From: Neisseria mucosa | GTDB lineage: Bacteria; Pseudomonadota; Gammaproteobacteria; Burkholderiales; Neisseriaceae | DNA: 64,000 bases | Assembly (NCBI RefSeq): GCF_003044445.1 | Contig: NZ_POWX01000014.1 | Span: 13,005 to 77,004, forward strand | Reading direction: 5' to 3' | Shown here: positions 1 through 10,150 of the stretch, one piece after another | How the letters are laid out: the number at the start of each line of letters is the position of its first letter | Numbering within the stretch: the first letter of the stretch is position 1 | The notes under the pieces: generated by a model | The model's database searches: none | What the model was told of the DNA's origin: nothing | Seen by the model: only the letters and a program-made list of their open reading frames with translations | Made by a program: the position numbers and the translations under genes

Positions 1-1425
1 CAAAGGTTTGTTGGCTTCCAGCGGAATCAGCTTCGACAGTTTGTCGCACAGGGTAAACGGCAGCTCCAGCACGCGCCCCACGTCGCGGATTACCGCTTTG
101 GACGACATCGTGCCGAAGGTCACAATCTGGCTGACCGCCTCCGCGCCGTATTTTTCGCGCACATATTCAATCACGCGCCCGCGGTTTGCCTGACAGAAGT
201 CCACGTCGAAGTCAGGCATGGAAACGCGTTCGGGGTTTAGGAAACGTTCGAACAGCAGCGCGTATTTCAGCGGGTCGAGGTCGGTAATCTTCAGCGAATA
301 CGCCACCAGCGAGCCCGCGCCCGAACCGCGTCCCGGTCCGACCGGACAGCCGTGCGTTTTTGCCCAGTTGATAAAGTCTTGTACAATAAGAAAGTAGCCG
401 GGGAATTTCATCTGGATGATGATATTCAACTCAAAATCCAAACGTTCCTGATATTCTGGCATTTTCGCCGCCCGTTCCGCCTCGTCGGGATAAAGCTGAA
501 CCATGCGTTCCTGCAAGCCATCGTTGGATAGTTTCACCAAATAATCGTCCAGCGACAAGCCGTCAGGCGTCGGGAACAGGGGCAGGAAGTTTTTGCCCAA
601 CGTGATATGGATATTGCAGCGTTTGGCGATTTCCACCGTGTTTTCCAAGGCTTCGGGCAAGTCGGCGAAACGTTCCAGCATCGTTTCCGGCGGAATGAAA
701 AACTGGCTCGGCGTAAAATCGCGCGGACGTTTCTTGTCCGTCAGCACCCAGCCGCCCGCGATGCACACCCGCGCCTCGTGCGCGTTGAAATCGTCGCGGC
801 TCATAAACTGCGTCGGATGCGTCGCCACCACCGGCAAACCCAACTCCTCCGCCAGCTTCACACTGCCCGAAACCCAAGCCTCCCATTCGGGACGCTCGGG
901 CAGGCGTTGCAGCTCCAGATAAAACGCATCGGGGAACCACGCCGCATACTTCAACGCCGCCGCACGCGCCGCGTCTTCATTGCCGTTCAAAAGATTCACG
1001 CCCACTTCGCCGTAATGTGCGCCGCTCAAGCAAATCAAGCCGCTGTTGTCGCCGTTTTTCAGCCATTCGGGATTGAGTTCCGCATGATGGACATTGCGGT
1101 CTTTGCCGACATAAGCCGCCGTCAAAAGTTCGCTCAAACGCAGATAACCCGCATCGTTGCGGATAATCAGCATGGCGCGGAACGGCTTGTCGGGCGCATT
1201 CGGATTACCTATCCACACATCCGCCGCACCGACGGGCTTAATCCCCGCGCTGCGGCAGGCCTTATAGAATTTCACCAAACCGAATTCGTTCATCAAATCG
1301 CTGATGCCCAAAGCAGGCAAACCGTATTCCTGCGCTTTGGCAATCAGTTTTTTAATCCGCACCATACCGTCGGTAATCGAAAACTCGGTATGCAGGCGCA
1401 GCGGGATGTAGGTCGGCTCGGTCAT
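1..1425 (-). CDS. dnaE: DNA polymerase III subunit alpha, 5' part (partial)
   Basis: This is the catalytic subunit of the replicative DNA polymerase. The first 475 codons are present and the gene runs off the left edge of the window. The N-terminal PHP domain begins with IPLRLHTEFSITDGM, and a glycine-rich GPGRGSGAGS segment precedes the motif MPDFDVDFC at about residues 403-411. By comparison with E. coli the aspartates near 405 and 407 are two of the three catalytic ones; the third would lie beyond the window. The start at 1425 gives MTEPTYIPLRLHTE, which fits the family. The gene diverges from ribokinase. Identity is secure. Confidence 0.97.
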   Translation of the reverse strand, partial: MTEPTYIPLRLHTEFSITDGMVRIKKLIAKAQEYGLPALGISDLMNEFGLVKFYKACRSAGIKPVGAADVWIGNPNAPDKPFRAMLIIRNDAGYLRLSELLTAAYVGKDRNVHHAELNPEWLKNGDNSGLICLSGAHYGEVGVNLLNGNEDAARAAALKYAAWFPDAFYLELQRLPERPEWEAWVSGSVKLAEELGLPVVATHPTQFMSRDDFNAHEARVCIAGGWVLTDKKRPRDFTPSQFFIPPETMLERFADLPEALENTVEIAKRCNIHITLGKNFLPLFPTPDGLSLDDYLVKLSNDGLQERMVQLYPDEAERAAKMPEYQERLDFELNIIIQMKFPGYFLIVQDFINWAKTHGCPVGPGRGSGAGSLVAYSLKITDLDPLKYALLFERFLNPERVSMPDFDVDFCQANRGRVIEYVREKYGAEAVSQIVTFGTMSSKAVIRDVGRVLELPFTLCDKLSKLIPLEANKPL

Positions 1426-1474
1426 GGCAAAATCGGCGTGAACAATAAAAGGCGTATTGTAGCAGGGTTGGAAA

Positions 1475-1541
1475 AAGGTCGTCTGAAAACGAGCACGGCG
1501 AGTTTCGCCAAAAGGAGAGTAGCGGGTTTTCAGACGACCTT
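1475..1541. terminator. Inverted uptake-sequence pair upstream of dnaE
   Basis: Two copies of AGGTCGTCTGAA face each other, forming 16-base arms (1475-1490 and 1526-1541) with a loop of about 35 bases. It lies just upstream of the dnaE start. The loop is long for an efficient terminator, so it may serve mainly as uptake sequence. Apart from this pair and the promoter-like site at 1720-1747, the 430-base dnaE/rbsK gap is AT-rich and holds no gene I can see. Confidence 0.55.
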
Positions 1542-1719
1542 GAAAGAAAAATAGTATGTAAAACAGAAAAAATTTTCTATTCTATTTAAATTTTATAAAA
1601 AACAAAATAAAAACCGACCAATGTACAGATTTAGCATTCAAACGGTATGAAATTTCCGAAATTTTACGATTTAATTACAACAAAATCCGATATTAAAATA
1701 TGAAAAACGGGAATTAATA

Positions 1720-1747
1720 TTGCATTTGCAATTCCAGCGGGTACAAT
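1720..1747 (+). promoter_or_regulatory. Candidate sigma70 promoter of rbsK
   Basis: TTGCAT, a 16-base spacer and TACAAT lie about 108 bases upstream of the ribokinase start, next to AT-rich DNA. The match is moderate and it was read by eye only. Confidence 0.4.
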
Positions 1748-1855
1748 GACGCAAAATGCTTATCGGCATAGAGAATGCGGTTTCTCCTGCATATTTCAAT
1801 ATCAATAAAGACCGCCTGATACGGTTGTATCGTGTTTCAAAAGGGATATATCAGA

Positions 1856-2758
1856 ATGCTCCATACCAAAGTCGTCGTCGTCGGTAGTATCAACATGGAT
1901 TTAGTAACCCGCGCCACCCAATTCGCGCGCGCGGGCGAGACTTTGCTGGGAAGTTCATTCCATCGCTACATGGGAGGCAAAGGTGCCAACCAAGCAGTTG
2001 CCGCCGCACGCCTAGGTGCATGCGTAACCATCATCGGTGCAGTCGGCGACGACGATTTCGGACTGGAAATGGTAACCAACCTCCGCCACGAAGGCATATG
2101 TACCGATTATGTCCAAACCATCATGGGACAAAACAGCGGCATGGCAAACATTACCGTTGCCGACGAAGAAAATTCCATCATCGTTATTGCCGGCGCAAAT
2201 ATGTATCTGACCGTTGCCGACATCGAAGCCGCAGAAGAACGGTTTGCCGAAGCCGACATCATCCTCAGCCAGCTTGAAATTCCGATGGAGTGCGTGATGG
2301 CTGCATCAAGGCTGGCAGCAAAATACAATAAACCCTTTATCCTAAATCCTGCTCCCGCCCGCGCCATCCCGAAAGAATTGTTGGAGCAAATTACCATCTT
2401 AACACCCAACCGCTATGAGCTTGCCGCCAGCTTGGGAGCACCGCAAGGCTTGTCTCCCGAAGAGTTGATTTTAAAATCCCCCTGCCCCGTCCTGATGACT
2501 TCAGGCAGTAAAGGCGCCGTATATAAAGACCCCAAAGGCCGTCTGCGCCATGTTTCAGGTTTTAAGGTACAAACCTCCGACACCACGGGTGCCAGCGATG
2601 CCTTCAACGGTGCATTAGCAGTATTCTGGCACGAAGGCATAGACATCGCCGTACGCAAGGCCTGCGCCGCTGCCGCCCTGTCTATTACCCGCTCTGGCGC
2701 ACAAAACGGAATGCCTTTCGAATTCGAGCTAAGCGGCTTCCTCGCCTCTCAAAAATAA
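1856..2758 (+). CDS. rbsK: Ribokinase (PfkB family sugar kinase)
   Basis: This cytoplasmic kinase phosphorylates ribose to ribose 5-phosphate using ATP. Visible PfkB-family signatures are GSINMDLV near the N-terminus, the sugar-binding GGKGANQAVAAARLG, NPAPA, TPNRYE, and the C-terminal TTGASDAFNGAL that carries the catalytic aspartate and anion hole. The family usually has GAGD; here it is GASD, with the Asp kept. The ATG at 1856 (MLHTKVVVVGSINMD), preceded by AAAAGGG, is preferred over a GTG at 1832. Length is 300 residues, normal for ribokinase. No ribose transporter lies beside it, so the exact sugar is inferred from motifs. Confidence 0.9.
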   Translation: MLHTKVVVVGSINMDLVTRATQFARAGETLLGSSFHRYMGGKGANQAVAAARLGACVTIIGAVGDDDFGLEMVTNLRHEGICTDYVQTIMGQNSGMANITVADEENSIIVIAGANMYLTVADIEAAEERFAEADIILSQLEIPMECVMAASRLAAKYNKPFILNPAPARAIPKELLEQITILTPNRYELAASLGAPQGLSPEELILKSPCPVLMTSGSKGAVYKDPKGRLRHVSGFKVQTSDTTGASDAFNGALAVFWHEGIDIAVRKACAAAALSITRSGAQNGMPFEFELSGFLASQK

Positions 2759-2816
2759 GGTTTGATGCGGCATATTTCTCCCTTAGTCAACATCGTCTGA
2801 AACTTCCACAGATAAA

Positions 2817-2923
2817 TATAGTGGATTAAATTTAAACCAGTACGGCGTTGCCTCGCCTTGCCGTACTATTTGTACTGTCTGTGGCTTCGTCGCCTTGTCC
2901 TGATTTAAATTTAATTCACTATA
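2817..2923. repeat. Correia element, short form
   Basis: This is a 107-base element with TATAGTGGATTAAA at one end and its near complement at the other (TTAATTCACTATA, one mismatch). The core has the usual CGTACTATTTGTACTGTCTG and GGCTTCGTCGCCTTGTCC segments. It lacks the roughly 50-base internal segment of the long form and lies downstream of rbsK. Confidence 0.9.
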
Positions 2924-2981
2924 AATCGGAAATTAAGGTCTAATCTTCATTTCTGTACATAAATAAACAGTAATCACAATA

Positions 2982-3027
2982 AAAACGTCGTCTGAAAACC
3001 CTTTTTCAAGTTTTCAGACGACGTTTT
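2982..3027. terminator. Bidirectional terminator between rbsK and ettA
   Basis: Perfect 18-base arms (2982-2999 and 3010-3027) contain a CGTCGTCTGAA variant of the uptake sequence around a 10-base loop, with T runs on both sides. It lies between the convergent rbsK and ettA. Confidence 0.85.
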
Positions 3028-3039
3028 CTTATTTTCCTA

Positions 3040-4716
<1,677 letters not shown>

Positions 4717-4843
4717 GGTTTTCTCAATTCGGTCAAACAAATTTCAGACGACCCATTTTAACCGATTGCACCGATTGTTGCTTGCACGGATGATATTTAG
4801 AGGGGAAATAGATGGAGTGGATTGATTTGTTCGGATTTGGAAG

Positions 4844-4877
4844 AAGGTCGTCTGAAATAATGGTTTCAGACGACCTT
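4844..4877. terminator. Uptake-sequence hairpin after nadB
   Basis: AAGGTCGTCTGAAA (4844-4857) pairs with TTTCAGACGACCTT (4864-4877) around a 6-base loop. It follows the nadB stop and precedes ettA, so it probably ends the nadA-nadB transcript. Confidence 0.7.
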
Positions 4878-4925
4878 TCTTCATTCTTCACAGGAATATC
4901 CCAAATCCCCGCACAACCCTACCCT

Positions 4926-6470
4926 TCAACCTGCCGCCTGCTTTTTCCAATCGACACGCTCTGCCAAATCGGTATTGAAATGCGCGCCGATGTTTTGCCG
5001 CCTTGCGTATGCGGCTTGGGCGACGGCGAGGCTGCATTCGAGCAGGTTGCGGTTTTCGTATTCGGATGCGGTGTGCGGCTCGGCTTGTTTTTGCTTCCAA
5101 AGCCGCAGTTGGGCGATGGCGCGGCGCAGGCCGGTATCGGTGCGGAGGATGCCCAGATGGCGTTGGTTGAATGCTTGCAGGACGGGGCGGCTGAATGTGT
5201 TTTGGAGGTCGTCTGAAAAGATGCCTGCTTCGGCGTAGGGGTTTTCAGACGACCTTTTGGACGGTACGGTTTGGAACGCTTGCCGGTCCGCGATGGTTTG
5301 GGCGGCAAGCCTGGCGGTAACGACGCATTCGAGCAGGGAGTTGCTGGCGAGGCGGTTGGCTCCGTGCAGTCCTGTGCAGGCGGTTTCGCCTAAGACGTAG
5401 AGCTGCGGCAGGGAGGTTCTGCCGTAGGGGTCGGTTTGGATGCCGCCGCAGGTGTAGTGTTGCACGGGGCGGACGGGGATGGCTTGGCGCGTGATGTCCA
5501 AGCCGCATTGGGACAGGCAGTGCCGGTGGATGGAAGGGAAATGCTGACGGACGAACGCTGCGGGTTGATGGCTGATGTCGAGCGAGACGAAGTCTTGCGT
5601 TTGCTTGGCGATTTCGGCGGCGATGGCGCGGGCAACGATGTCGCGCGGCGCGAGTTCGGCGCGGCGGTCGTAATGCGGCATAAACCGTTCACCCGATTGG
5701 TTGGTCAGGATGCCGCCTTCGCCGCGCACGGCTTCGGAAATCAGGAAGGTGCGGCCGTTTTCAGACGACCTTGCCAAGCCTGTGGGGTGGAATTGGATAA
5801 ATTCGAGGTTTTCGACTGCGCAGCCTGCGCGTATCGCCATGGCGATGACGTCGCCCGTGCATTCGGGCGGCGTGGTGGTGGCGGCGTAAATCTGTCCCAA
5901 GCCGCCGCCTGCGAGTACGGTATGGCGGGCGCAGATGCGGTAGGTTTCTTGCGTTCGGCAGTCGAGGACGGTCAGCCCACACGCCGCGCCTGATTCGATT
6001 TGGATGTCCAACGCCATCTGCCGCTCGCAAACGCGGATGTTCGGGCGGCGGCGTATTTGGGCAATCAGGCTCTGCATGACGGCTTCGCCCGTGTAGTCGG
6101 CGACGTGGGCGATTCGGCGGCAGGTGTGCCCGCCTTCGCGCGTCAGGTGCAGGCCGTTATTATTTTGGTCGAACGCCACGCCCTGCGCCAGCAGCCATTC
6201 GATTGCCGGTTTGCCCTGCGACAGGATGGTGCGGACGGCGGCTTCGTCGCACAAACCCGCGCCCGCTTCCAAGGTATCGGCAACGTGTTTTTCGATGTCG
6301 TCCTCTGCCGACCACGCCGCCGCAATCCCGCCTTGCGCATGGCGGCTGGCGGTGTCGTCCAGCCTGTTTTTGCACAAAATGACGATGCGGAACGATTCAG
6401 GCAGCGACAGGGCGAGCGTCAGCGCCGCTAGCCCGTTTCCGGCAATCAATACGTCGCAATCGGTTTGCAT
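4926..6470 (-). CDS. nadB: L-aspartate oxidase
   Basis: NadB is an FAD enzyme that oxidises L-aspartate to iminoaspartate, the first step of de novo NAD synthesis. The N-terminal dinucleotide fold is seen in DVLIAGNGLAALTLAL. ASRHAQGGIAAAW, EFIQFHPTG and GANRLASNSLLECVV are characteristic of the NadB/SdhA flavoprotein family. The C-terminal helical domain is present, and 514 residues is close to the usual 530-540. It lies 51 bases downstream of nadA on the same strand, so iminoaspartate can pass directly to quinolinate synthase. An in-gene uptake sequence falls near 5210. Confidence 0.95.
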   Translation of the reverse strand: MQTDCDVLIAGNGLAALTLALSLPESFRIVILCKNRLDDTASRHAQGGIAAAWSAEDDIEKHVADTLEAGAGLCDEAAVRTILSQGKPAIEWLLAQGVAFDQNNNGLHLTREGGHTCRRIAHVADYTGEAVMQSLIAQIRRRPNIRVCERQMALDIQIESGAACGLTVLDCRTQETYRICARHTVLAGGGLGQIYAATTTPPECTGDVIAMAIRAGCAVENLEFIQFHPTGLARSSENGRTFLISEAVRGEGGILTNQSGERFMPHYDRRAELAPRDIVARAIAAEIAKQTQDFVSLDISHQPAAFVRQHFPSIHRHCLSQCGLDITRQAIPVRPVQHYTCGGIQTDPYGRTSLPQLYVLGETACTGLHGANRLASNSLLECVVTARLAAQTIADRQAFQTVPSKRSSENPYAEAGIFSDDLQNTFSRPVLQAFNQRHLGILRTDTGLRRAIAQLRLWKQKQAEPHTASEYENRNLLECSLAVAQAAYARRQNIGAHFNTDLAERVDWKKQAAG

Positions 6471-6521
6471 GGTGTTGTCCTTGTTTGAGAGGTCGTCTGA
6501 AACGGCAATATGGACGGAAAA

Positions 6522-7634
6522 TCAGGCGGGGCCCATGCCGTTGAACACATCTTTTTTCTTCAGCCCTGCCGCGAAGTCGAGCATACGCTGCAAAGGCAGT
6601 TTGGCGGCTTCGCCCAGCTTTCTGTCCAACAGGATTTCGTTGTGTCCGCTCGTCAGGGCGTATTTGATGCCGCCCAGCGAATTCATCGCCATCCACGGGC
6701 AGAATGCGCAGCTTTTGCAGCTTCCGCCGTTGCCCGCCGTCGGTGCGGCGATAAATTCTTTATCGGGCGCCTGCTTTTGCATTTCGTGCAGGATGCCCAA
6801 GTCGGTCGCCACGATGAATTTTTTTTCGGGGCGCGATACGGCGGCTTTGAGTAGCTTGCTGGTCGAGCCGACCACGTCGCCCAGCTCGATGACGCTTTGC
6901 GGCGATTCAGGATGAACCAGCACCACCGCGTCGGGGTGCTTCGCCTTCAAGGCCGCCAGCTCCTGCCCTTTGAATTCGTTGTGGACGATGCACGAACCCT
7001 GCCACAGCAGCATATCCGCGCCCGTTTCGCGGCGGATGTAGTCGCCGAGGTGGCGGTCGGGCCCCCAAATCAGCTTCTCGCCGCGCGATTTCAAATACGA
7101 CACGATTTCCAACGCCACCGAAGACGTTACCACCCAGTCGGCACGCGCTTTCACGGCGGCGGAAGTGTTGGCGTACACCACCACCGTGCGGTCGGGGTGT
7201 TGGTCGCAAAACGCTGAAAACGCTTCTTCGGGACAACCCAAATCCAAAGAACATTCCGCCTCCAAATCAGGCATCAGCACCGTTTTTTCAGGGCAGAGGA
7301 TTTTCGCGCTCTCGCCCATGAAGCGCACGCCCGCCACCACCAGCGTACCGGCCTCGTGTTCCGCGCCGAAGCGCGCCATCTCCAGCGAATCGCCCACGCA
7401 TCCGCCCGTCTCCAAAGCCAAATCCTGAATCAGCGGATCGACGTAATAATGCGCCACCAAGACCGCGTTTTTCTCCTTCAGCAAAGCCTTGATTTCGTCT
7501 TTCAGACGACCTGCCGTCTCGCGGTCGGGCGTGTCGGCAACCTTCGCCCACGCCTGACGGATTTGGCAGGCGGAAGTCGGCGTTTGGATGAGGGGCATAT
7601 CGTAGTCGAACGAGCGGCGGGCGGCGGTTTGCAT
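6522..7634 (-). CDS. nadA: Quinolinate synthase
   Basis: NadA condenses iminoaspartate with dihydroxyacetone phosphate to give quinolinate, using an oxygen-sensitive [4Fe-4S] cluster. The candidate cluster cysteines are in ETGGCVGDS, LDLGCPEEA and the C-terminal SCKSCAFCPWM region. VAHYYVDPLIQDLA and VHPESPQSVIELGDVVGST are family motifs. The chosen start at 7634 gives MQTAARRSFDYDMPL; an internal ATG 12 codons later is also possible. It is first in a nadA-nadB operon and diverges from nrtR across a palindromic operator. Length is 370 residues, slightly longer than E. coli NadA. Confidence 0.95.
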   Translation of the reverse strand: MQTAARRSFDYDMPLIQTPTSACQIRQAWAKVADTPDRETAGRLKDEIKALLKEKNAVLVAHYYVDPLIQDLALETGGCVGDSLEMARFGAEHEAGTLVVAGVRFMGESAKILCPEKTVLMPDLEAECSLDLGCPEEAFSAFCDQHPDRTVVVYANTSAAVKARADWVVTSSVALEIVSYLKSRGEKLIWGPDRHLGDYIRRETGADMLLWQGSCIVHNEFKGQELAALKAKHPDAVVLVHPESPQSVIELGDVVGSTSKLLKAAVSRPEKKFIVATDLGILHEMQKQAPDKEFIAAPTAGNGGSCKSCAFCPWMAMNSLGGIKYALTSGHNEILLDRKLGEAAKLPLQRMLDFAAGLKKKDVFNGMGPA

Positions 7635-7701
7635 GATGTTTCCTTGTAGCTGGTTTTTGAGGCGGCATGAAGGTTTGCCGTCTGTTTTTCAAACTGTTTT
7701 T

Positions 7702-7728
7702 ATATTATGCTCAACTTGAGTATAATAT
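7702..7728. promoter_or_regulatory. Probable NrtR operator over divergent nadA / nrtR promoters
   Basis: This is a 27-base near-perfect palindrome centred on 7715. The left arm TATTATGCTCAA and right arm TTGAGTATAATA differ from exact complementarity at one base. It overlaps the best promoters on both strands. On the plus strand, TATAAT is at 7721-7726. On the minus strand, TTGCAT (7727-7732) and CATAAT (7704-7709) are 17 bases apart. Position beside nrtR and nadA suggests the NAD repressor binds here; that assignment is inference. Confidence 0.7.
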
Positions 7729-7836
7729 GCAAGGTCGTCTGAAAACAGGTTTGAGATACCGCAAAACCGACCCGCTTCGTTCCGACAAACCGCTTTGGTT
7801 TACAATAAAGCCTTTCCCACCCACAGAAAGCCGAGC

Positions 7837-8775
7837 ATGGACGCCTACCCCGAAGCCGAAGCCCCGCCGCAAAGCATCGTCGAACTGGTTCCCGTATTGA
7901 TTGCTGTTACCGACGGCGGCCTGCGGGTATTGACCGTCGCCCAAGGCACGCTCCTGCCCAACGGCCCGCTCTCCCCCCTGCGCAATTCATTGCAGGCGGG
8001 CGTGAAGCTGTGGGTCGCCAAGCAGACTTCGCAGCCTATGGGCTATGTGGAACAGCTTTACACCTTTGTCGATACCCACCGCCGCAACGAACACGGCATG
8101 CCCGTCTTGTACGTCAGCTATTTGGGGCTGGTGCGCGAGGCAGCCGACAGCATCCTGCACCCGGATGCGAAATGGCAGGACTGCTACGGCTATTTCCCAT
8201 GGGAAGACTTGCGCACCGATGGCGGGCAGCGCGACGCCGTCGTCAGCCGCCTGCGCATTTGGGCAAACTCGGCGGACACGGAGGAAGTGCGCCAAAAGCG
8301 GCTCAAGCGCATTCATTTGTGTTGGGGGGTCGAACCGGAAAACTGGTCGGAAGAATACGTTTTGCAACGCTATGAAATGCTGTATGAAAGCGGCCTGATA
8401 GCGGAAGCCGCCGAGCCGCAGGCAAACTTCGACTTCGCGCTCACGGGGCAGCCCATGCGCCACGACCACCGCCGCGTGTTGGCGACCGCCCTGTCCCGCC
8501 TGCGTGCCAAAATCAAATACCGCCCCGTGATTTTCGAACTGATGCCGCCCGAATTCACGCTGCTGCAACTGCAAAACAGCGTCGAAGCCATCAGCGGCAG
8601 ATTGCTGCACAAGCAAAACTTCCGCCGCCAGATTCAGCAGCAAAACCTCATCGAGCCGTCGGATACCGGAGTATCGGGCAGCAAAGGCCGTCCCGCGCAG
8701 CTTTACCGCTTCCGCGACGACGTCCTGCCCGACAGGCTGATTTCGGACATCGGACTGCCGCTGGGCAGCCGTTAA
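7837..8775 (+). CDS. nrtR: NrtR-type NAD-biosynthesis regulator (Nudix-like plus winged helix)
   Basis: This looks like a transcriptional repressor of NAD synthesis genes. The N-terminal half resembles a degenerate Nudix fold (PVLIAVTDGGLRVLTV, then YVEQLYTFVDTHRR and VLYVSYLGLV), and NrtR uses this domain as a ligand sensor. The C-terminal part FELMPPEFTLLQLQNSVEAI followed by LLHKQNFRRQIQ is the winged-helix segment typical of NrtR proteins. The ATG at 7837 (MDAYPEAEAPP) is preferred; an upstream GTG at 7795 lies in promoter DNA. It is cotranscribed with nadC 75 bases downstream and diverges from nadA. Length is 312 residues, longer than many NrtRs. Family assignment is from motifs and context. 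Confidence 0.82.
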   Translation: MDAYPEAEAPPQSIVELVPVLIAVTDGGLRVLTVAQGTLLPNGPLSPLRNSLQAGVKLWVAKQTSQPMGYVEQLYTFVDTHRRNEHGMPVLYVSYLGLVREAADSILHPDAKWQDCYGYFPWEDLRTDGGQRDAVVSRLRIWANSADTEEVRQKRLKRIHLCWGVEPENWSEEYVLQRYEMLYESGLIAEAAEPQANFDFALTGQPMRHDHRRVLATALSRLRAKIKYRPVIFELMPPEFTLLQLQNSVEAISGRLLHKQNFRRQIQQQNLIEPSDTGVSGSKGRPAQLYRFRDDVLPDRLISDIGLPLGSR

Positions 8776-8850
8776 CCCGTTTTCAGACGACCTCAAACGA
8801 AGTTTTGCCCCATCGGTGCAACATCAATCTTTTTCAACAAAGGAAACCCC

Positions 8851-9732
8851 ATGTCGTCTGAAAACACCCTCTTCCCCCTGCCCGACACCCTGTTGCGCCC
8901 CATGGTCGAACAAGCCCTGAGCGAAGACTTGGGCAGGCGCGGCGACATTACGTCCGCCGCCGTCATCGCCCCCGATAAAACCGCCAAACTCTTCCTCGTC
9001 AGCCGCGAAAACGGCGTCATCGCCGGCATGGACTTGGCACGTCTTGCCTTTCAGACGATGGATCCGTCCGTCCGCTTCCAAGCCGAAATCTACGACGGGC
9101 AAGCCGTCCGCGCAGGTCAGACGCTGGCCGCCGTCGAAGGCAACGCCCGCGCCCTGCTCGCCGCCGAACGCACCGCGCTCAACTACCTCACACACTTAAG
9201 CGGCATCGCCACCGCCACCGCGCGTGCCGTTGCCGAAGTCGCCGAATACGGCACAGACATCGTGTGCAGCCGCAAAACCATCCCCCTGCTGCGCGTCCTG
9301 CAAAAATACGCCGTCAGGGCAGGCGGCGGCGTGAACCACCGCATGGGTTTGGACGATGCCGTGCTCATCAAAGACAACCACCTCGCCTATTGCGGCAGCA
9401 TCGCCCAAGCCGTGCGACAGGCGAAGCAGGCAGTCGGACCGTTGACCTGCGTGGAAATCGAAGTGGACACGCTGGCACAACTGGACGAAGCCATCGCGGC
9501 GGGCGCGGAACGGATTTTGCTGGACAACATGGACGACGAAACTTTGAAAGAAGCGGCAAACCGCTGCCACACGCAAACCGCCCACCCCCACACCGTCTAT
9601 TGCGAAGCATCGGGCGGCATCGGCTTCGACCGCCTGAAGCGCGTGGCACAAACCGGCGTAGACGGCATCGCCCTCGGCTATCTGACCCACAGCAGCCGCT
9701 CGTTGGACATAGGCTTGGATTTCGTGGCGTAA
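8851..9732 (+). CDS. nadC: Nicotinate-nucleotide pyrophosphorylase (quinolinate phosphoribosyltransferase)
   Basis: NadC converts quinolinate and PRPP to nicotinate mononucleotide, joining the NadA/NadB product to the NAD pathway. Family motifs are EDLGRRGDITSAAV, AERTALNYLTHLSGIAT, CSRKTIPLLRVLQKYAV, GGGVNHRMGLDDAVLIKDNH, LLDNMDDE and EASGGIGFDRL. Length is 293 residues, as usual. The start lies inside an uptake-like sequence (ATGTCGTCTGAAAAC), which therefore encodes the first residues MSSEN. It follows nrtR and ends at a strong hairpin. Confidence 0.96.
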   Translation: MSSENTLFPLPDTLLRPMVEQALSEDLGRRGDITSAAVIAPDKTAKLFLVSRENGVIAGMDLARLAFQTMDPSVRFQAEIYDGQAVRAGQTLAAVEGNARALLAAERTALNYLTHLSGIATATARAVAEVAEYGTDIVCSRKTIPLLRVLQKYAVRAGGGVNHRMGLDDAVLIKDNHLAYCGSIAQAVRQAKQAVGPLTCVEIEVDTLAQLDEAIAAGAERILLDNMDDETLKEAANRCHTQTAHPHTVYCEASGGIGFDRLKRVAQTGVDGIALGYLTHSSRSLDIGLDFVA

Positions 9733-9771
9733 ATTTTGCCGAAGACAGCGGCGCAGAAAGAAAACCATTCA

Positions 9772-9830
9772 AAAACGCCCGTTTCGTCATTCCCGCACAG
9801 GCGGGGTAAAGATGACGAAACGGGCGTTTT
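9772..9830 (+). terminator. Terminator of nrtR-nadC
   Basis: Perfect 19-base arms (9772-9790 and 9812-9830), with AAAACGCCCGTTTCGTCAT on the left, enclose a 21-base loop that contains a dRS3-like core. The right arm ends in TTTT. Unlike most terminators here, it does not use an uptake sequence. Confidence 0.75.
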
Positions 9831-9841
9831 CTGGAGTGGAT

Positions 9842-9900
9842 TATAGTGGATTAAAATAAAAATGAGACAAGGCGGCAACGCCCTTATGGACTTTAGCTAA
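9842..9900. repeat. Truncated Correia-like remnant
   Basis: It starts with TATAGTGGATTAAAAT and a GACAAGGCGGCAACGCC core fragment, but the sequence then departs from the Correia consensus and no matching right end is visible. The right limit is approximate. Confidence 0.45.
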
Positions 9901-9935
9901 ATTACTTTATTTTCGACACGCAACTTACCGCTTGT

Positions 9936-10041
9936 CGTCATTCCCGCGCAGGCGAGAATCCATTTTTGAAATTCAGAAACCTTTTTTTAAACCAAGATTT
10001 CTCAAGTTTTACAATGGATTCCCGCCTGCGCGGGAATGACG
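9936..10041. repeat. dRS3-flanked intergenic repeat module (NIME-like)
   Basis: Inverted dRS3 copies, near 9936-9961 (ATTCCCGCGCAGGCGAGAAT) and 10016-10041 (ATTCCCGCCTGCGCGGGAAT), flank about 55 bases of AT-rich sequence. This is the organisation of neisserial intergenic mosaic elements. Together with the nadC terminator and the Correia remnant it fills the 417-base nadC/mtgA gap. Confidence 0.75.
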
Positions 10042-10110
10042 GAAGAACGTATCGAAACTGGGAAGATAGGCGATATATGTGATATGGCAAACAGGGTTAC
10101 AGTTGCACAA

Positions 10111-10150
10111 AGGTCGTCTGAAAACCCGTCGCATGGTTTTCAGACGACCT
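10111..10150. terminator. Uptake-sequence hairpin ending aroE-mtgA
   Basis: AGGTCGTCTGAAAACC (10111-10126) pairs with GGTTTTCAGACGACCT (10135-10150) around an 8-base loop. The right arm abuts the mtgA stop codon. Confidence 0.75.

Noticed and set aside
607..1554. 315-codon open frame on the plus strand
   Set aside because: It lies antisense to dnaE, has no family features, and is the expected mirror frame of GC-rich coding DNA.
2817..2923. Correia elements as insertion sequences with a transposase
   Set aside because: All copies are 62-157 bases with no coding capacity; they are non-autonomous repeats.
8328..8334. Homopolymer G run in nrtR as a phase-variable tract
   Set aside because: Only six G residues; I saw no G/C tract of eight or more in the window.
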